Source: Pluralibacter sp. (GTDB lineage: Bacteria; Pseudomonadota; Gammaproteobacteria; Enterobacterales; Enterobacteriaceae). Taken from it: a DNA stretch of 64,000 nt. This document shows positions 53,160-62,588 of the stretch, piece after piece; positions within the stretch are counted from its first letter, which is position 1; the number at the start of each line of letters is the position of its first letter. The stretch spans positions 1 to 64,000 of the forward strand of contig NZ_JAFAGS010000184.1 of the NCBI RefSeq assembly GCF_019237635.1. Direction: 5' to 3'. The position numbers and the translations under genes are program-made. The notes beneath the pieces are model-generated. The model worked only from the letters and a program-made list of their open reading frames with translations. It made no database searches and was not told the DNA's origin.

Positions 53160-55791
53160 GTGTAAACTCCAGCCCAATTCCCTTTCCTTCATTCCAGCCA
53201 AGCGTCAGGGAGTGTGGTTTCTGCTTCTCCGCCATATGGGCGAGCAGCTGCTGGCTCAGCACCGGCAGGATTTGCTGATTGAGAAGACTGTCAACATTAC
53301 GCGCACCGGTATCCGGAAGCAGGCAGGCAGCAGTGAGTGCATCGTAGAGACTCTCTCCAATATTCGTGGACAAGCCGTAATGACGATGCAGGCGCTTGCT
53401 CACCTGAGCGAGCTTCATTTCCACGATAGTGCGCATCGCGGCTTCCGCCAGCGGGCGATAAATCACCGTCTGGAAGCGCGCCAGCAGCGCCGGCTGGAAA
53501 TGGTCACGCAGGATCGGGCGCAGCAGTTCGTGCAGGTCGGCTTCAGTGGCTTCCGGCTGCTCATCGAGCAGCTGCATCAGGTGGTCGCTGCCGAGGTTGG
53601 AGGTCATCAGAATAACGGTGTTACGGAAGTCGATTTCACGTCCTTCGCCGTCGCGCATGAAGCCGCGGTCGAACACCTGATAGAACAGATTCATCACGTC
53701 GCGGTGCGCTTTCTCCACTTCATCGAGCAGCACCACGCTGTACGGACGCTTGCGTACCGCTTCGGTGAGAATGCCGCCCTGGCCATAACCAACGTAACCC
53801 GGCGGTGAACCTTTCAGCTGCGACACCGTGTGCGGCTCCTGGTATTCCGAGAGGTTAATCGTGATAAGGGATTTTTCACCACCGTACATTACATCGGCCA
53901 GCGCCAGCGCGGTCTCGGTTTTACCCACGCCGCTCGGGCCGACCAGCAGGAACACGCCCTGCGGACCGTTCTCGGAAGTGAGGCCGGTTTTCGCCGCACG
54001 CAGACGCTGAGCAATGGCTGCAAGCGCCACTTCCTGACCCACAACCCGTTTGCCGATTTCGTTTTCCAGAATCAGCAGTTCGGTCTGTTCATCTTTCATC
54101 AGGGAAGACAGCGGCACACCCGTCCAGTCGGCAATGACAGTGGCGACGGTGCGTACATCCACATCAACGGAGAGCAATGGGTTGCCGTCCTGCATGCCGT
54201 TCAGCTCCTGTTGCAGCGCGTGAGTCTCACTCTGCCGAGAGATGTTCTGGCGGCATTCCAGTAACTGTTCAGTGAGTTTCAGCTCCTGACCATACCGGGA
54301 TTCCAGTTCATCGAGTTCGACTATCAGGCGTACCTCCTCCTGTTCAATCCCGCTCAGGCGTTCGCCGTGGCTCTGATTGCTAACGGCAATATCTTCCAGC
54401 AGCGCCTGCTTCTCCATTTCAAGGGAGGTAATCTGCGAGCGGATGCGGGTCAACTGTTCGGGTACGGTATCGAGGCTCATACGCACGCGGGCAGCGGCGG
54501 TGTCGAGCAAATCGACCGCTTTGTCCGGCAACTGACGCCCGGTCAGATAACGGCGCGACAGCGTGACGGCAGCACGTACCGCATCGTCAGTGATATGCAC
54601 GCCATGATGTTCGGCGTAGCGGGATTTCAGGCCCCTGAGCATCAGGCAGGCGGTCTCATCGTCCGGCTCGTCCACTAACACCCGCTGGAAGCGGCGCTCA
54701 AGAGCCGCATCACGTTCGAAATATTGTTTGTATTCGGACCAGGTGGTGGCGGCGATGGTGCGCAGTTCGCCACGCGCCAGCGCCGGTTTCAGCAGGTTAG
54801 CCGCATCCGCGCCCCCGGCTGAATTACCCGCACCGATAATGGTGTGCACTTCGTCGATAAACAGCAGAATGGGGACAGGAGACTGCTGCACGGCATCAAT
54901 CACGTTTTTAAGGCGCTGTTCGAATTCCCCTTTCACGCCCGCCCCCGCCTGCAGCAGACCGAGGTCGAGGGTGCGCAAAACAACAGGCCTGAGGGATTCC
55001 GGCACGTTGCCCTCAGCGATACGTAATGCAAGACCTTCCACCAGTGCAGTTTTCCCTACGCCCGGCTCACCGACAAGAATCGGGTTGTTCTTGCGGCGGC
55101 GGGAGAGAATATCCACCATCTGACGGATTTCAGTGTCGCGACCAAACACCGGGTCGATTTTACCTTCCTTCGCTTTGGCGGTGACGTCGAGAGTGAACTT
55201 ATCCAGCGCGTTCTGCAGCGCCGGGCTGAGTTCGCCCTCTTTTATCTCCGCGCCGTTCGGACGCCCGACAAACTCCACTTCCCCGCCATGGCTCTGTGCC
55301 AGTTCAGCTTCCTGCTGCACTTCCGGACGTTCGTCTGACTGAGCATCCAGCAACGGACGCAGACGCTCCAGCTGGCTTTGTGCCAAGGTCAGCATCGGCC
55401 ACAGACCGTCACAACGCAGCAGTTTTGGTTTATCGACCAGCGCCATCAGCAGATGTACGCCGCGGATGTGTTCTTCACCATTGAGAGAAGCCAGCAGCCA
55501 GGCTTCCTGCAGCAGGCTCTGAATGTTGTCAGAGAGCTGCGGACGGCTGCGCACCGAGCGTGGCAGATTGTCGAGCCACGCCAGCAAGTCCTGCCAGAGC
55601 GCATCCATATCCCATTCATAGCGGCGAGCCAGCACCGTCAGGTCACCTTCTCCCTGTTCCAGCAGTTTCAGCAGCCAGTGCTCAGGCTGGATTTCCGCAT
55701 GGGCGCGGGTCTGACACAGGGAGGCCGCGCCTTCCAGTGCGCGGGCGCAGTAAGGATTCAGGCGACGTAACAGAACAGCTGGATTTTCCAT
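53152..55791 (-). CDS. clpV: T6SS AAA+ ATPase ClpV (TssH)
   Basis: This 879-aa AAA+ ATPase recycles contracted sheath. The start at 55791 (MENPAVLLRRLNPYCARALEGAASL) is preferred over 55818, since the sequence before it is not conserved. The N-domain is followed by AAA-1 with GEPGVGKTALVEGL and AAA-2 with GPSGVGKTETALALADVMYGG. Sensor and Arg-finger parts (ALLARFQTVIYRPL) are in place. The sequence is as expected for Klebsiella/Enterobacter ClpV. Its end overlaps the start of the HExxH gene, which places a cargo cassette directly in the core operon. Confidence 0.96.
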   Translation of the reverse strand: MENPAVLLRRLNPYCARALEGAASLCQTRAHAEIQPEHWLLKLLEQGEGDLTVLARRYEWDMDALWQDLLAWLDNLPRSVRSRPQLSDNIQSLLQEAWLLASLNGEEHIRGVHLLMALVDKPKLLRCDGLWPMLTLAQSQLERLRPLLDAQSDERPEVQQEAELAQSHGGEVEFVGRPNGAEIKEGELSPALQNALDKFTLDVTAKAKEGKIDPVFGRDTEIRQMVDILSRRRKNNPILVGEPGVGKTALVEGLALRIAEGNVPESLRPVVLRTLDLGLLQAGAGVKGEFEQRLKNVIDAVQQSPVPILLFIDEVHTIIGAGNSAGGADAANLLKPALARGELRTIAATTWSEYKQYFERDAALERRFQRVLVDEPDDETACLMLRGLKSRYAEHHGVHITDDAVRAAVTLSRRYLTGRQLPDKAVDLLDTAAARVRMSLDTVPEQLTRIRSQITSLEMEKQALLEDIAVSNQSHGERLSGIEQEEVRLIVELDELESRYGQELKLTEQLLECRQNISRQSETHALQQELNGMQDGNPLLSVDVDVRTVATVIADWTGVPLSSLMKDEQTELLILENEIGKRVVGQEVALAAIAQRLRAAKTGLTSENGPQGVFLLVGPSGVGKTETALALADVMYGGEKSLITINLSEYQEPHTVSQLKGSPPGYVGYGQGGILTEAVRKRPYSVVLLDEVEKAHRDVMNLFYQVFDRGFMRDGEGREIDFRNTVILMTSNLGSDHLMQLLDEQPEATEADLHELLRPILRDHFQPALLARFQTVIYRPLAEAAMRTIVEMKLAQVSKRLHRHYGLSTNIGESLYDALTAACLLPDTGARNVDSLLNQQILPVLSQQLLAHMAEKQKPHSLTLGWNEGKGIGLEFTHG

Positions 55792-55913
55792 GAATTTCAT
55801 TCCCTCTCTTTTTGACACGCTACCGCCCCTGGCCGTTAACCGATGCCCATAAGGTCAGTACTGATAAAAATGTGATTGCTTTGCAGAACGTCCGCGAGGC
55901 AGGCGCTGTGAAA

Positions 55914-55945
55914 AGCAAAAAAGCGGGCAGGATGAGCTGCCCGCT
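55914..55945 (-). terminator. Rho-independent terminator after hcp
   Basis: On the minus strand AGCGGGCAG pairs with CTGCCCGCT around a 6-nt loop (55922-55945) and is followed by TTTTTTGC. It lies 7 bp after the hcp stop, inside the T6SS cluster, and probably makes hcp more abundant than downstream genes. Confidence 0.9.
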
Positions 55946-55952
55946 GTCGGTC

Positions 55953-56444
55953 TTACGCGGTGGCGCGTTCGTTCCAGGAATCGGAATGAATGATGTTGCC
56001 GTCTTTGTAGGTCCAGGTGATTTTTTCGTAGCGCAGTTCGATCTGCTCAAGGTGGTTATGCTTCTCGAAAGAAGGATCCTTGATGTCGTGCATCACAGGA
56101 TTCACTTTCACCACTTTCACGTTCTCAAGCTTCGTGTTGAAGTACTCCACTTCCTGACCCGCGTCGTTGATTTTGTACCACTTGAATTCCGCAGACTTCA
56201 GGGTCTGACCGGTGGTCACCGCCTTGTACAGGTACGGGCTGGACGAGTCGATTTCCTTGGTGAACAGGAACGGTGTGTGGATACGGGTACCGGTCAGCTT
56301 GCCGGTGTTGTTATCGGTCGGGATATACAGGTTATGCTCCTGCGCCACCACCTCAATGCTGCCGTCACGATCCTGAACGTCCACAGACCCTTTGATGTCC
56401 GCGCCGCCGTCGTCTTTCAGCCAAAGATAAACAGGAATTGCCAT
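55953..56444 (-). CDS. hcp: T6SS tube protein Hcp (TssD)
   Basis: This 163-aa tube subunit starts MAIPVYLWLKDDGGADIKGS at 56444, with an AGAG-type Shine-Dalgarno. The family pattern is clear: VQDRDGSIEVVAQEHNLYIP, HTPFLFTKEIDSSSPYLYKAV and IRYEKITWTYKDGNIIHSDSW-type C-terminus (reading ELRYEKITWTYKDG). It is the secreted inner-tube hexamer. It lies 4 bp after the OmpA-domain gene and is followed by a strong terminator. Confidence 0.96.
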   Translation of the reverse strand: MAIPVYLWLKDDGGADIKGSVDVQDRDGSIEVVAQEHNLYIPTDNNTGKLTGTRIHTPFLFTKEIDSSSPYLYKAVTTGQTLKSAEFKWYKINDAGQEVEYFNTKLENVKVVKVNPVMHDIKDPSFEKHNHLEQIELRYEKITWTYKDGNIIHSDSWNERATA

Positions 56445-56448
56445 GGAA

Positions 56449-58173
56449 TTACTCTCCATTGTGTTGTGATGCGCCATCATCCTGCGATGACGCCTGGGTG
56501 TTGCCCGGTATCTGACAGGCATCGGCCTGCGGTACCAGACTGATTTCGACACGGCGGTTAAGCACACGGCCATCCGCCGTATCATTGGTTGCGATTGGGC
56601 GGCTTTCGCCATAGCCCTGCACCGCAAAACAGCTCTCCGGCACATCGCCGGTATCACGCATCCAGTTACGTACCGATTCGGCACGCTTCAGGGACAGCGT
56701 CTGATTCAGTTTCGGGTTACCGGTGTTATCGGTATGGCCGGACACGACAATCAGCCAGCCCGGTTTCGCTTTAACGCCGACCAGCGAGTTCACCAGCATT
56801 TTGGTGGACCCGGCTTTCAGCGCCGATTTACCCGAATCGAACAGCGACATGCTGTCGAGGCGAATGGTTTTCGGACCCTGAATGATTTTCTTAATGATCG
56901 GCGGAGGCGGTGACGGAGGTGCCCAGTCACTGACTGCGGCCTCAACGGGCGGAACCAGGCGCAGTCCCTGATACAGACCCAGGCGATAACGCAGTGGCTC
57001 CCCGCGACGCTGCCAGTCGTCAAGTAATGCGCCATCGGCCCGCAGACGCTGCTGCGCACGCAGTTTCGGTGCCACAGGCTTACCCGTCAGTTGGTGATAT
57101 AACGCAAGGTGATCGCCAACATTACGGATAAGGCGCTGGTTGTTCATCCAGGAGGCCAGCATGGCGAGTGCCAGGAAAATCCCGCCCAATAATCCGGCGT
57201 AACGCCAGAACACCATTCTGCGGCTCACGCCACGTCTGCGCGGTAACGCCGGCAGCAGCAGTTCAGGCAGCGGCAGTGTACCTGTGGTCAAAACGGCATC
57301 CGGTGGCAGCGCCGTCACGGAGGTGATGTGTTGTTGCCAGAGATTGCCTGCGATACCGCTTACCGGCACCATGCACATACCCTGTACACAGGGCTTCATC
57401 ACCGGCAGTTCGCCTTGCCGTACCGACAGCAGGTCATTCACCGCGCTGTTCTGCCAGGCAAGCAGACTGTCCAGCCACAGGCCCTGACTCAGACGCGAAA
57501 GACGATCATCTGATCCGGTCTCCCGGGTCCACTCCGTCAGTGACACATTGCCCTGGCCGGGCTGATACACCTGAATACCGCTCCGCTGGCTTACCGTGGT
57601 AAACCAGACGGGCTCTTCCTCCGCGCAGGCCACTGGTGGCGATACCCAGGTCACAGTCCACAGCGGAGGGATCGTGCCGAATGCCGCACGGCACTGAACG
57701 ACAGCACGCTGCCAGCCCCGCAGGGACTGGGTAAAATCATCACCGGATGTGTGTAGCTCAGGCACCACCGCCAGCATGACCGAGATTTGCGACACCAGCG
57801 CCGGGCGCACCAGGCTCAGGTGCTGCGCAAAGAGGGGCAGCTGTTCCGCATCCTTCACCCACAGATACCAGCCCTGCCGGGTTTCCCGGTGACGGGAACC
57901 GGACACGAACAGCGGAGTGTTGTCGCCACAGACGAGGATAACCGCCCCCTGAAAATCTTCCGGCGGCAGGTTTTCATCCACAATGTCCCGGACAGCGGTC
58001 GCCCGCGCCTGCGAAGCCCGACGCTGACACCAGAACATCACCCCGGACACCAGAACAACCAGCAGACTGAGAGCCACACGGCTGCCTGTGGACAATGGCC
58101 AGAATCCCAGGATGAGCCACAGCGCCAGTACGGCACCCAGGACAGTTAACAGACTTCGGTACGCATCCCGCAT
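56449..58173 (-). CDS. OmpA-domain T6SS protein (peptidoglycan-anchoring, TagL-like)
   Basis: This 574-aa protein has two N-terminal membrane segments (about residues 7-24 and 31-48), a cytosolic part with IVLCGDNTPLFVSGSRHRETR-like sequence, a third membrane segment at about 325-345, and a C-terminal OmpA domain (about 440-545). The OmpA part carries FDSGKSAL, VVSGHTDNTGNPKLNQTLS and LNRRVEISL, the peptidoglycan-binding signature. It replaces the peptidoglycan anchor that some TssL proteins carry, since TssL here is short. It lies between tssL and hcp. Confidence 0.88.
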   Translation of the reverse strand: MRDAYRSLLTVLGAVLALWLILGFWPLSTGSRVALSLLVVLVSGVMFWCQRRASQARATAVRDIVDENLPPEDFQGAVILVCGDNTPLFVSGSRHRETRQGWYLWVKDAEQLPLFAQHLSLVRPALVSQISVMLAVVPELHTSGDDFTQSLRGWQRAVVQCRAAFGTIPPLWTVTWVSPPVACAEEEPVWFTTVSQRSGIQVYQPGQGNVSLTEWTRETGSDDRLSRLSQGLWLDSLLAWQNSAVNDLLSVRQGELPVMKPCVQGMCMVPVSGIAGNLWQQHITSVTALPPDAVLTTGTLPLPELLLPALPRRRGVSRRMVFWRYAGLLGGIFLALAMLASWMNNQRLIRNVGDHLALYHQLTGKPVAPKLRAQQRLRADGALLDDWQRRGEPLRYRLGLYQGLRLVPPVEAAVSDWAPPSPPPPIIKKIIQGPKTIRLDSMSLFDSGKSALKAGSTKMLVNSLVGVKAKPGWLIVVSGHTDNTGNPKLNQTLSLKRAESVRNWMRDTGDVPESCFAVQGYGESRPIATNDTADGRVLNRRVEISLVPQADACQIPGNTQASSQDDGASQHNGE

Positions 58174-58176
58174 CGC

Positions 58177-58830
58177 TTACCCCGGCCTGACGGTCTGGCT
58201 TACCAGCTCGGTAAGCGAAGACGAAAGGAAGAACCAGAGAGCCGCCAGGGCGACAGCGGCCACAACCCAAGTCAGCCAGTACCAGCGACTGCCGCTGCGC
58301 AGGCGTGAAGCCCGGGCAACAATGGGGGCATCTTGTGCCAGCGTGAAAGCCGGCACCCGTTCCGCGAGCGCGCGAATGATATCTTCCCGACGCTCATCAT
58401 CCTGGGCGCGATACTGACCAACGAACCCCAGTTGCAGGGTCCGGTACATACAGGTCAGGACGGCGGCGTCAGGGGCGGTGTCTTTCAGCAGGTTTCGGAT
58501 CCTTTCCCACAACTCCTCACCGGCATTGAGAGTGCCAAAGAAGTGTGCCTGCAGCGGGTCACGACGCCAGGTCAGGTAACCATCATCGGTGGTTCCCCGG
58601 TTCATCACGCTCTCATCAAGCAGTGCACACAGGGCATACACCATATGGTCACGGCTGATGTCGCTGTAACCTGCTTCCGTGAGCGCAGCTTTCGCCTCCT
58701 GCACCAGACGGCAGGCCCGACGATAGAGCCCTTCCCCGTCACGGACTTCCTGACCGCCCCGCAGCTGGCTGGCCATCAGCCAGCCCGGGTAGAAGAGTCG
58801 TTCTATCTGGCTGAGTTCGGATTTATTCAT
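58177..58830 (-). CDS. tssL: T6SS inner-membrane protein TssL (DotU)
   Basis: This 217-aa protein is a DotU-type TssL: helical cytosolic domain (residues 1 to about 180) with YALCALLDESVMNRG and TLQLGFVGQYRAQDDERREDI, and a single C-terminal membrane anchor (WYWLTWVVAAVALAALWFFL, about 183-202). It has no peptidoglycan-binding domain; the adjacent OmpA-domain protein likely supplies that function. Its start overlaps the tssK stop by 4 nt. Confidence 0.95.
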   Translation of the reverse strand: MNKSELSQIERLFYPGWLMASQLRGGQEVRDGEGLYRRACRLVQEAKAALTEAGYSDISRDHMVYALCALLDESVMNRGTTDDGYLTWRRDPLQAHFFGTLNAGEELWERIRNLLKDTAPDAAVLTCMYRTLQLGFVGQYRAQDDERREDIIRALAERVPAFTLAQDAPIVARASRLRSGSRWYWLTWVVAAVALAALWFFLSSSLTELVSQTVRPG

Positions 58831-60164
58831 GAGCGCAGCACCGCAAAGAGTTCAAGATTCACATCCCCCAGTGAGCGCGGGGTATAGAATGTGCAACTGC
58901 CCATCTCAAGCATCGCCCGTGCTGCCTCAGTACTCAGATCCAGCGAGAAATACTGGTTCTCAAGACGTAACGGGATAGCGGCCGGAACATGGGTCAGCGG
59001 CTTGATAACCATCCCGCTCAGGGCCACATTCACCACATCGGACACATCATCAAAGCTGCCCGCTTTACACAACTGCGGGAATTTCGTCTGAAGTTCATGG
59101 TTCGGCATGGAGGAGCGTACGGAGAGGTAGAAGTCTGCCCCTTCGCGCAGGCGCGCATCATGCAGAGCACCTTTCCAGATCTGATCCTGATGCTCCAGGT
59201 GGATACTCACCACCCGTGACGGCAGGCTCGCTTCCAGCAGCTTATCAAGCAGTGCCAGCAACGGCGGGAATACCCGCTCCGGTACATCGTGCTGATAAGC
59301 AGGAATATCCCCGGCGTCGTGTTCCAGTGAGAAGGTCAGCAGGCTGCCGGCCAGACGGGTCAGTTCGCGGTACAGCAGTTCCGGGTGACGCTCAGGCGTC
59401 TGAAGCAATTCCGTCAGCACCGGCTCGGCGCTGTTCAGGGCATTGAGCAGCCAGAACAGGGACACATCCGCGACCGCAAAGTCTGCCATCCGCTCATTGC
59501 TTTCACGGCGCATGGCCATCAGGCGACGGCGGCGGGCCTGCAGACGAATCAGCAGGTCACCCAGTTCGGTGGTCAGCAACGGGCTTGCAGAAACGGAAAG
59601 CATTGGCGGGATAAAGGCCGGGTCGCGGCTCCACTGTCCCTGCGCATTACGCACCAGGCGTGCCACCGGACAGGTCAGGTATGCCGTGTTTTCCTGGCTG
59701 GACAGACGCAGGGTCAGCGCATTACGCAGAATCGCGAGTTCCCCGCTTTCATGCCCGGCCAGTTCCTGCACCACCACACGCTCACCTTTCCAGCGACGCG
59801 GGCGCTCACTGTCCTGGCCGTTATCGAGGTTGCCACCGCTGGCGCTCAGCAGTGGCAGCGCGACAACCACGTCAACAGCCTCACTGCCAGCTGCAACAGA
59901 CAAATCACAGACCGGAGGAAGCGTGTCTGCCAGGTCGGTATCAACAAGGGTACCGTCCTGAAAGCGCACCACCAGACGGTTGGCGTTCAGGCGCGAGAGC
60001 GCCAGTGCAGCATCATCAAATTCTGCCACAACCACGCCCCAGGGATGAGAAATACCCATCCGGGCGACCATGTCGGCAACGTGTTCATTCCAGCGGGCCT
60101 GCTGCTGGAACTGTTGCGGGGCCAGAGCGGCCCCATCCTCCCAAAGTGGGCGGTAAATTTTCAT
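58827..60164 (-). CDS. tssK: T6SS baseplate protein TssK
   Basis: This 445-aa trimeric baseplate adaptor links TssFG-E wedges to the TssJLM complex. It begins MKIYRPLWEDGAALAPQQFQQQARWNEHVADMVAR-like sequence with the family's PQQFQQQ region, and ends TFYTPRSLGDVNLELFAVLRS. A GAGGGGAAA Shine-Dalgarno precedes the ATG. It follows tssC by 18 bp and overlaps tssL by 4 nt. Confidence 0.94.
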   Translation of the reverse strand: MKIYRPLWEDGAALAPQQFQQQARWNEHVADMVARMGISHPWGVVVAEFDDAALALSRLNANRLVVRFQDGTLVDTDLADTLPPVCDLSVAAGSEAVDVVVALPLLSASGGNLDNGQDSERPRRWKGERVVVQELAGHESGELAILRNALTLRLSSQENTAYLTCPVARLVRNAQGQWSRDPAFIPPMLSVSASPLLTTELGDLLIRLQARRRRLMAMRRESNERMADFAVADVSLFWLLNALNSAEPVLTELLQTPERHPELLYRELTRLAGSLLTFSLEHDAGDIPAYQHDVPERVFPPLLALLDKLLEASLPSRVVSIHLEHQDQIWKGALHDARLREGADFYLSVRSSMPNHELQTKFPQLCKAGSFDDVSDVVNVALSGMVIKPLTHVPAAIPLRLENQYFSLDLSTEAARAMLEMGSCTFYTPRSLGDVNLELFAVLRS

Positions 60165-60182
60165 CCCTGATTTCCCCTCGCC

Positions 60183-61724
60183 TTACGATTTGGCTTTCGG
60201 CATCTGAGAAACCAGTGACAGGTTGACGTCCATCCCTTCCACCTGGAAGTGCGGTACGGCATAGAGTTTCACGCGGAAGAAACCCGGGTTGTCTTCGATA
60301 TCTTCTACGACAACTTTGGCATCACGCAGCGGGTGAGACGCCTGCAGCTCGTCGCCCGGATCGGTCATTTCAGTCACCAGACCGCGAACCCAGGTATTCA
60401 GTTCCAGCTCGAGCAAACGCCTGTCCTTGGTGGTGCCGATGTTTTCACGCTGGATGAGTTTCAGGTAGTGCGCGATACGCGACAGCAGGAAGATATACGG
60501 CAGACGCGCGTTGATGCGACTGTTGGCCGTCGCATCGGCGGTGTCATACAGTGCCGGTTTCTGGGTGGAGTTAGCCGAGAAGAAGCAGCTGTAGTCGCGG
60601 TTCTTGTAGTAAGACAGGGGAATGAAGCCGAGATTCGCGAACTCGAATTCGCGTGTTTCCGGGATCATCACTTCTGACGGGATCTTCACCTGATTGCCGG
60701 TGCCCAGATCGTACAGATGGATAGGCAGGTCCTGAACAGCACCACCGGCCTGCGGGCCACGGATTTGTACGCACCAGCCGTTGTTGATAAAACTGCGCAC
60801 CATGTTGGCGGCAAAGGCGAAGGAGGCATTGGTCCACAGGTATTTATCGTGATCCGGGCCTTTCACTTCTTCCACATAGTTGAAGCTGCGCACTGGCACG
60901 GTGTCCGGACCATACGGCAGACGACCGAGTACGCGCGGCATCACCAGACCGATATAGCGGGAATCATCCGTCTCGCGGAAGGATTTCCACTTGATGTACT
61001 CGGCACGGTCAAAGTAGTTACCGATATCTTTGATGGCCGCCACGTCCTCCATTGAGTCCTTGAGGAAGAATTTCGGGCCGGCAGAGCCGATAAACGGCAT
61101 ATGAGCTGCAGCAGACACTTTCGAAATATTGCGCAACAGGGCAACATCTTGCGCAGAGGCATCAAACTCGTAAGCAGAAATCAGTGCAGCAATCGGCTCG
61201 CCACCCGGGCTGTCGTACTCTGCCGTGTACGTGTGCTGGTATAATCCGCTCTGAATAATCTCCGGCGCGTCTTCAAAGTCCTGACGCAGATCGTCTTTCG
61301 ACAGGTCCAGCAGTTCGATTTTGACGTTCTGACGGAAATCGGTTTTATCGACCAGCGACTTCAGCCCACACCACAGACTCTCTACCGCCTGAAACTCCTC
61401 GTGATGCATAACCGCATCCAGTTGGCGGCTAATCTGGTGATCCAGTTCAGCGATATGGTGGTCAATCAGCGTCTTATCGAGTTTTTCAACTTTTGAGCCG
61501 GCTTTGGTCAGGCACTCCAGAAAAACCTGCATCCCGGCCGTTAAACGTTCATCAGCGGTCGCATCCGACATCGCCTGGGCGTCCTGCCAGATATCCAGCG
61601 CGCTCAGCTCAGACACCGGGTTCAGGTTGATTTTTTCAAACAGGGATGCGTAAACCCCACCCGTTGCAGGACGTTCAAGCACTACGTTTTCGCCACCAGC
61701 GGCATTCTCTTTTTTTACAGACAT
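60183..61724 (-). CDS. tssC: T6SS sheath large subunit TssC (VipB)
   Basis: This 513-aa sheath subunit pairs with TssB. The start at 61724 (MSVKKENAAGGENVVLE) sits 7 nt after AAGGAAG; the Met two codons earlier is too close to that Shine-Dalgarno. Conserved segments are ESLWCGLKSLVDKTDFRQNVKIELL, LLRNISKVSAAAHMPFIGSA, FRETDDSRYIGLVMPRVLGRLPYG and the C-terminal FFRVKLYAVPHFQVEGMDV. It is among the most conserved T6SS proteins and is certain here. Confidence 0.97.
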   Translation of the reverse strand: MSVKKENAAGGENVVLERPATGGVYASLFEKINLNPVSELSALDIWQDAQAMSDATADERLTAGMQVFLECLTKAGSKVEKLDKTLIDHHIAELDHQISRQLDAVMHHEEFQAVESLWCGLKSLVDKTDFRQNVKIELLDLSKDDLRQDFEDAPEIIQSGLYQHTYTAEYDSPGGEPIAALISAYEFDASAQDVALLRNISKVSAAAHMPFIGSAGPKFFLKDSMEDVAAIKDIGNYFDRAEYIKWKSFRETDDSRYIGLVMPRVLGRLPYGPDTVPVRSFNYVEEVKGPDHDKYLWTNASFAFAANMVRSFINNGWCVQIRGPQAGGAVQDLPIHLYDLGTGNQVKIPSEVMIPETREFEFANLGFIPLSYYKNRDYSCFFSANSTQKPALYDTADATANSRINARLPYIFLLSRIAHYLKLIQRENIGTTKDRRLLELELNTWVRGLVTEMTDPGDELQASHPLRDAKVVVEDIEDNPGFFRVKLYAVPHFQVEGMDVNLSLVSQMPKAKS

Positions 61725-61763
61725 CAACATCTTCCTTATTAATCCGTTAAAACATCGTGACCG

Positions 61764-62264
61764 TTATGCTTCTTTCGGAGCCAGTGCCGACAGTTCACTG
61801 CGCAGTTCGGCGCTCAGCGCCGGGTCGAGCAGGATTTTTTCCAGTTCCTTACGGAAGGCCTGGTTGTCTAAAAGGTTGGCTTTGAGGTCACGGAGCAGGT
61901 TACGCATGGCGAGCATCGCTTTCAGTTGCGGTATGCTGGCCGCCACCTGTTCTGGCGCAAAATCCTTCATGCTGTGGAACGTCAGTCTGATATTGTCTTC
62001 ACTGCCGTCACCGGCCAGGGTGTTTTCTACGGACAGATTTACGGAAGGGGAAAACTCGGATAACACGTTGTCGAAGTTGTTTTTGTTAATGCTGACCGGC
62101 TCACGCTCCGATACAGGTCGCTGCTCGCTACCATTGCTGTAATTCCCCACCACCATCAGTTTCAGGGGCAATTCGACTTTCTTTTGACTCCCTCCGGTGT
62201 GCAAATCCAGCTTTATGTTAACGCGCGCCTTGGGTATTTCGGACTGATAGGAAGAGTTAGACAT
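61764..62264 (-). CDS. tssB: T6SS sheath small subunit TssB (VipA)
   Basis: This 166-aa first gene of the T6SS operon encodes the small sheath subunit. Family features are RVNIKLDLHTGGSQKKVELPLKLMVVGNY, VSINKNNFDNVLSEFSPSVNLSV and DFAPEQVAASIPQLKAMLAMRNLLRDLK. AGGGA precedes the ATG. It is followed by tssC after 39 bp. A long A+T-rich control region with an inverted repeat lies upstream. Confidence 0.97.
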   Translation of the reverse strand: MSNSSYQSEIPKARVNIKLDLHTGGSQKKVELPLKLMVVGNYSNGSEQRPVSEREPVSINKNNFDNVLSEFSPSVNLSVENTLAGDGSEDNIRLTFHSMKDFAPEQVAASIPQLKAMLAMRNLLRDLKANLLDNQAFRKELEKILLDPALSAELRSELSALAPKEA

Positions 62265-62433
62265 GGCTGTCCCTGTTCTATTGAGTGATAGAAACGGTCA
62301 ATGCCAGTGAGAAATTAATAAGAAAGGCTTACCCTGCCAGAACAACCTCCCGGTTCACGTCATCCTACGTGAATAAAAACACCGGAGTCAAAAGCGAGCA
62401 CATTCCATTCACTAGCATGTTGACACTGTATTT

Positions 62434-62475
62434 TGGGGTGTTTATCTGAAATGAAAAAATTCAGATAAGACCCCA
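62434..62475. repeat. 42-bp near-perfect inverted repeat upstream of tssB
   Basis: TGGGGT and TTTATCTGAA on the left (62434-62450, one bulged G) pair with TTCAGATAA and ACCCCA on the right (62460-62475). The stem is about 16 bp with a 9-nt A-rich loop. It lies about 170 bp upstream of tssB. It could be an operator, a mobile-element remnant or a leader stem. Confidence 0.6.
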
Positions 62476-62563
62476 TAGGCAAGAGTGTAGGAACGTTCCC
62501 TAATCAGCGGAAATAAAAATATGTAACATAAATTTACAAATGACATATTTAACAAATAATAAT

Positions 62564-62588
62564 AACCCTTCTGTTTTATAAGGGTTTT
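62564..62588 (+). terminator. Orphan terminator-like stem in the T6SS upstream region
   Basis: AACCCTT (62564-62570) pairs with AAGGGTT (62580-62586) and is followed by TT on the plus strand. No plus-strand gene precedes it, so it would end an unrecognised transcript, or is coincidental. Confidence 0.45.

Noticed and set aside
55953..56684. Long open frame extending hcp upstream by 80 codons
   Set aside because: The extension lies in the OmpA-domain gene; true Hcp begins MAIPVYLWLK at 56444.
31228..62264. CRISPR array or second integration site within the T6SS region
   Set aside because: No regularly spaced direct repeats were seen, and no repeat of the tRNA-Phe 3' end was found within the window.
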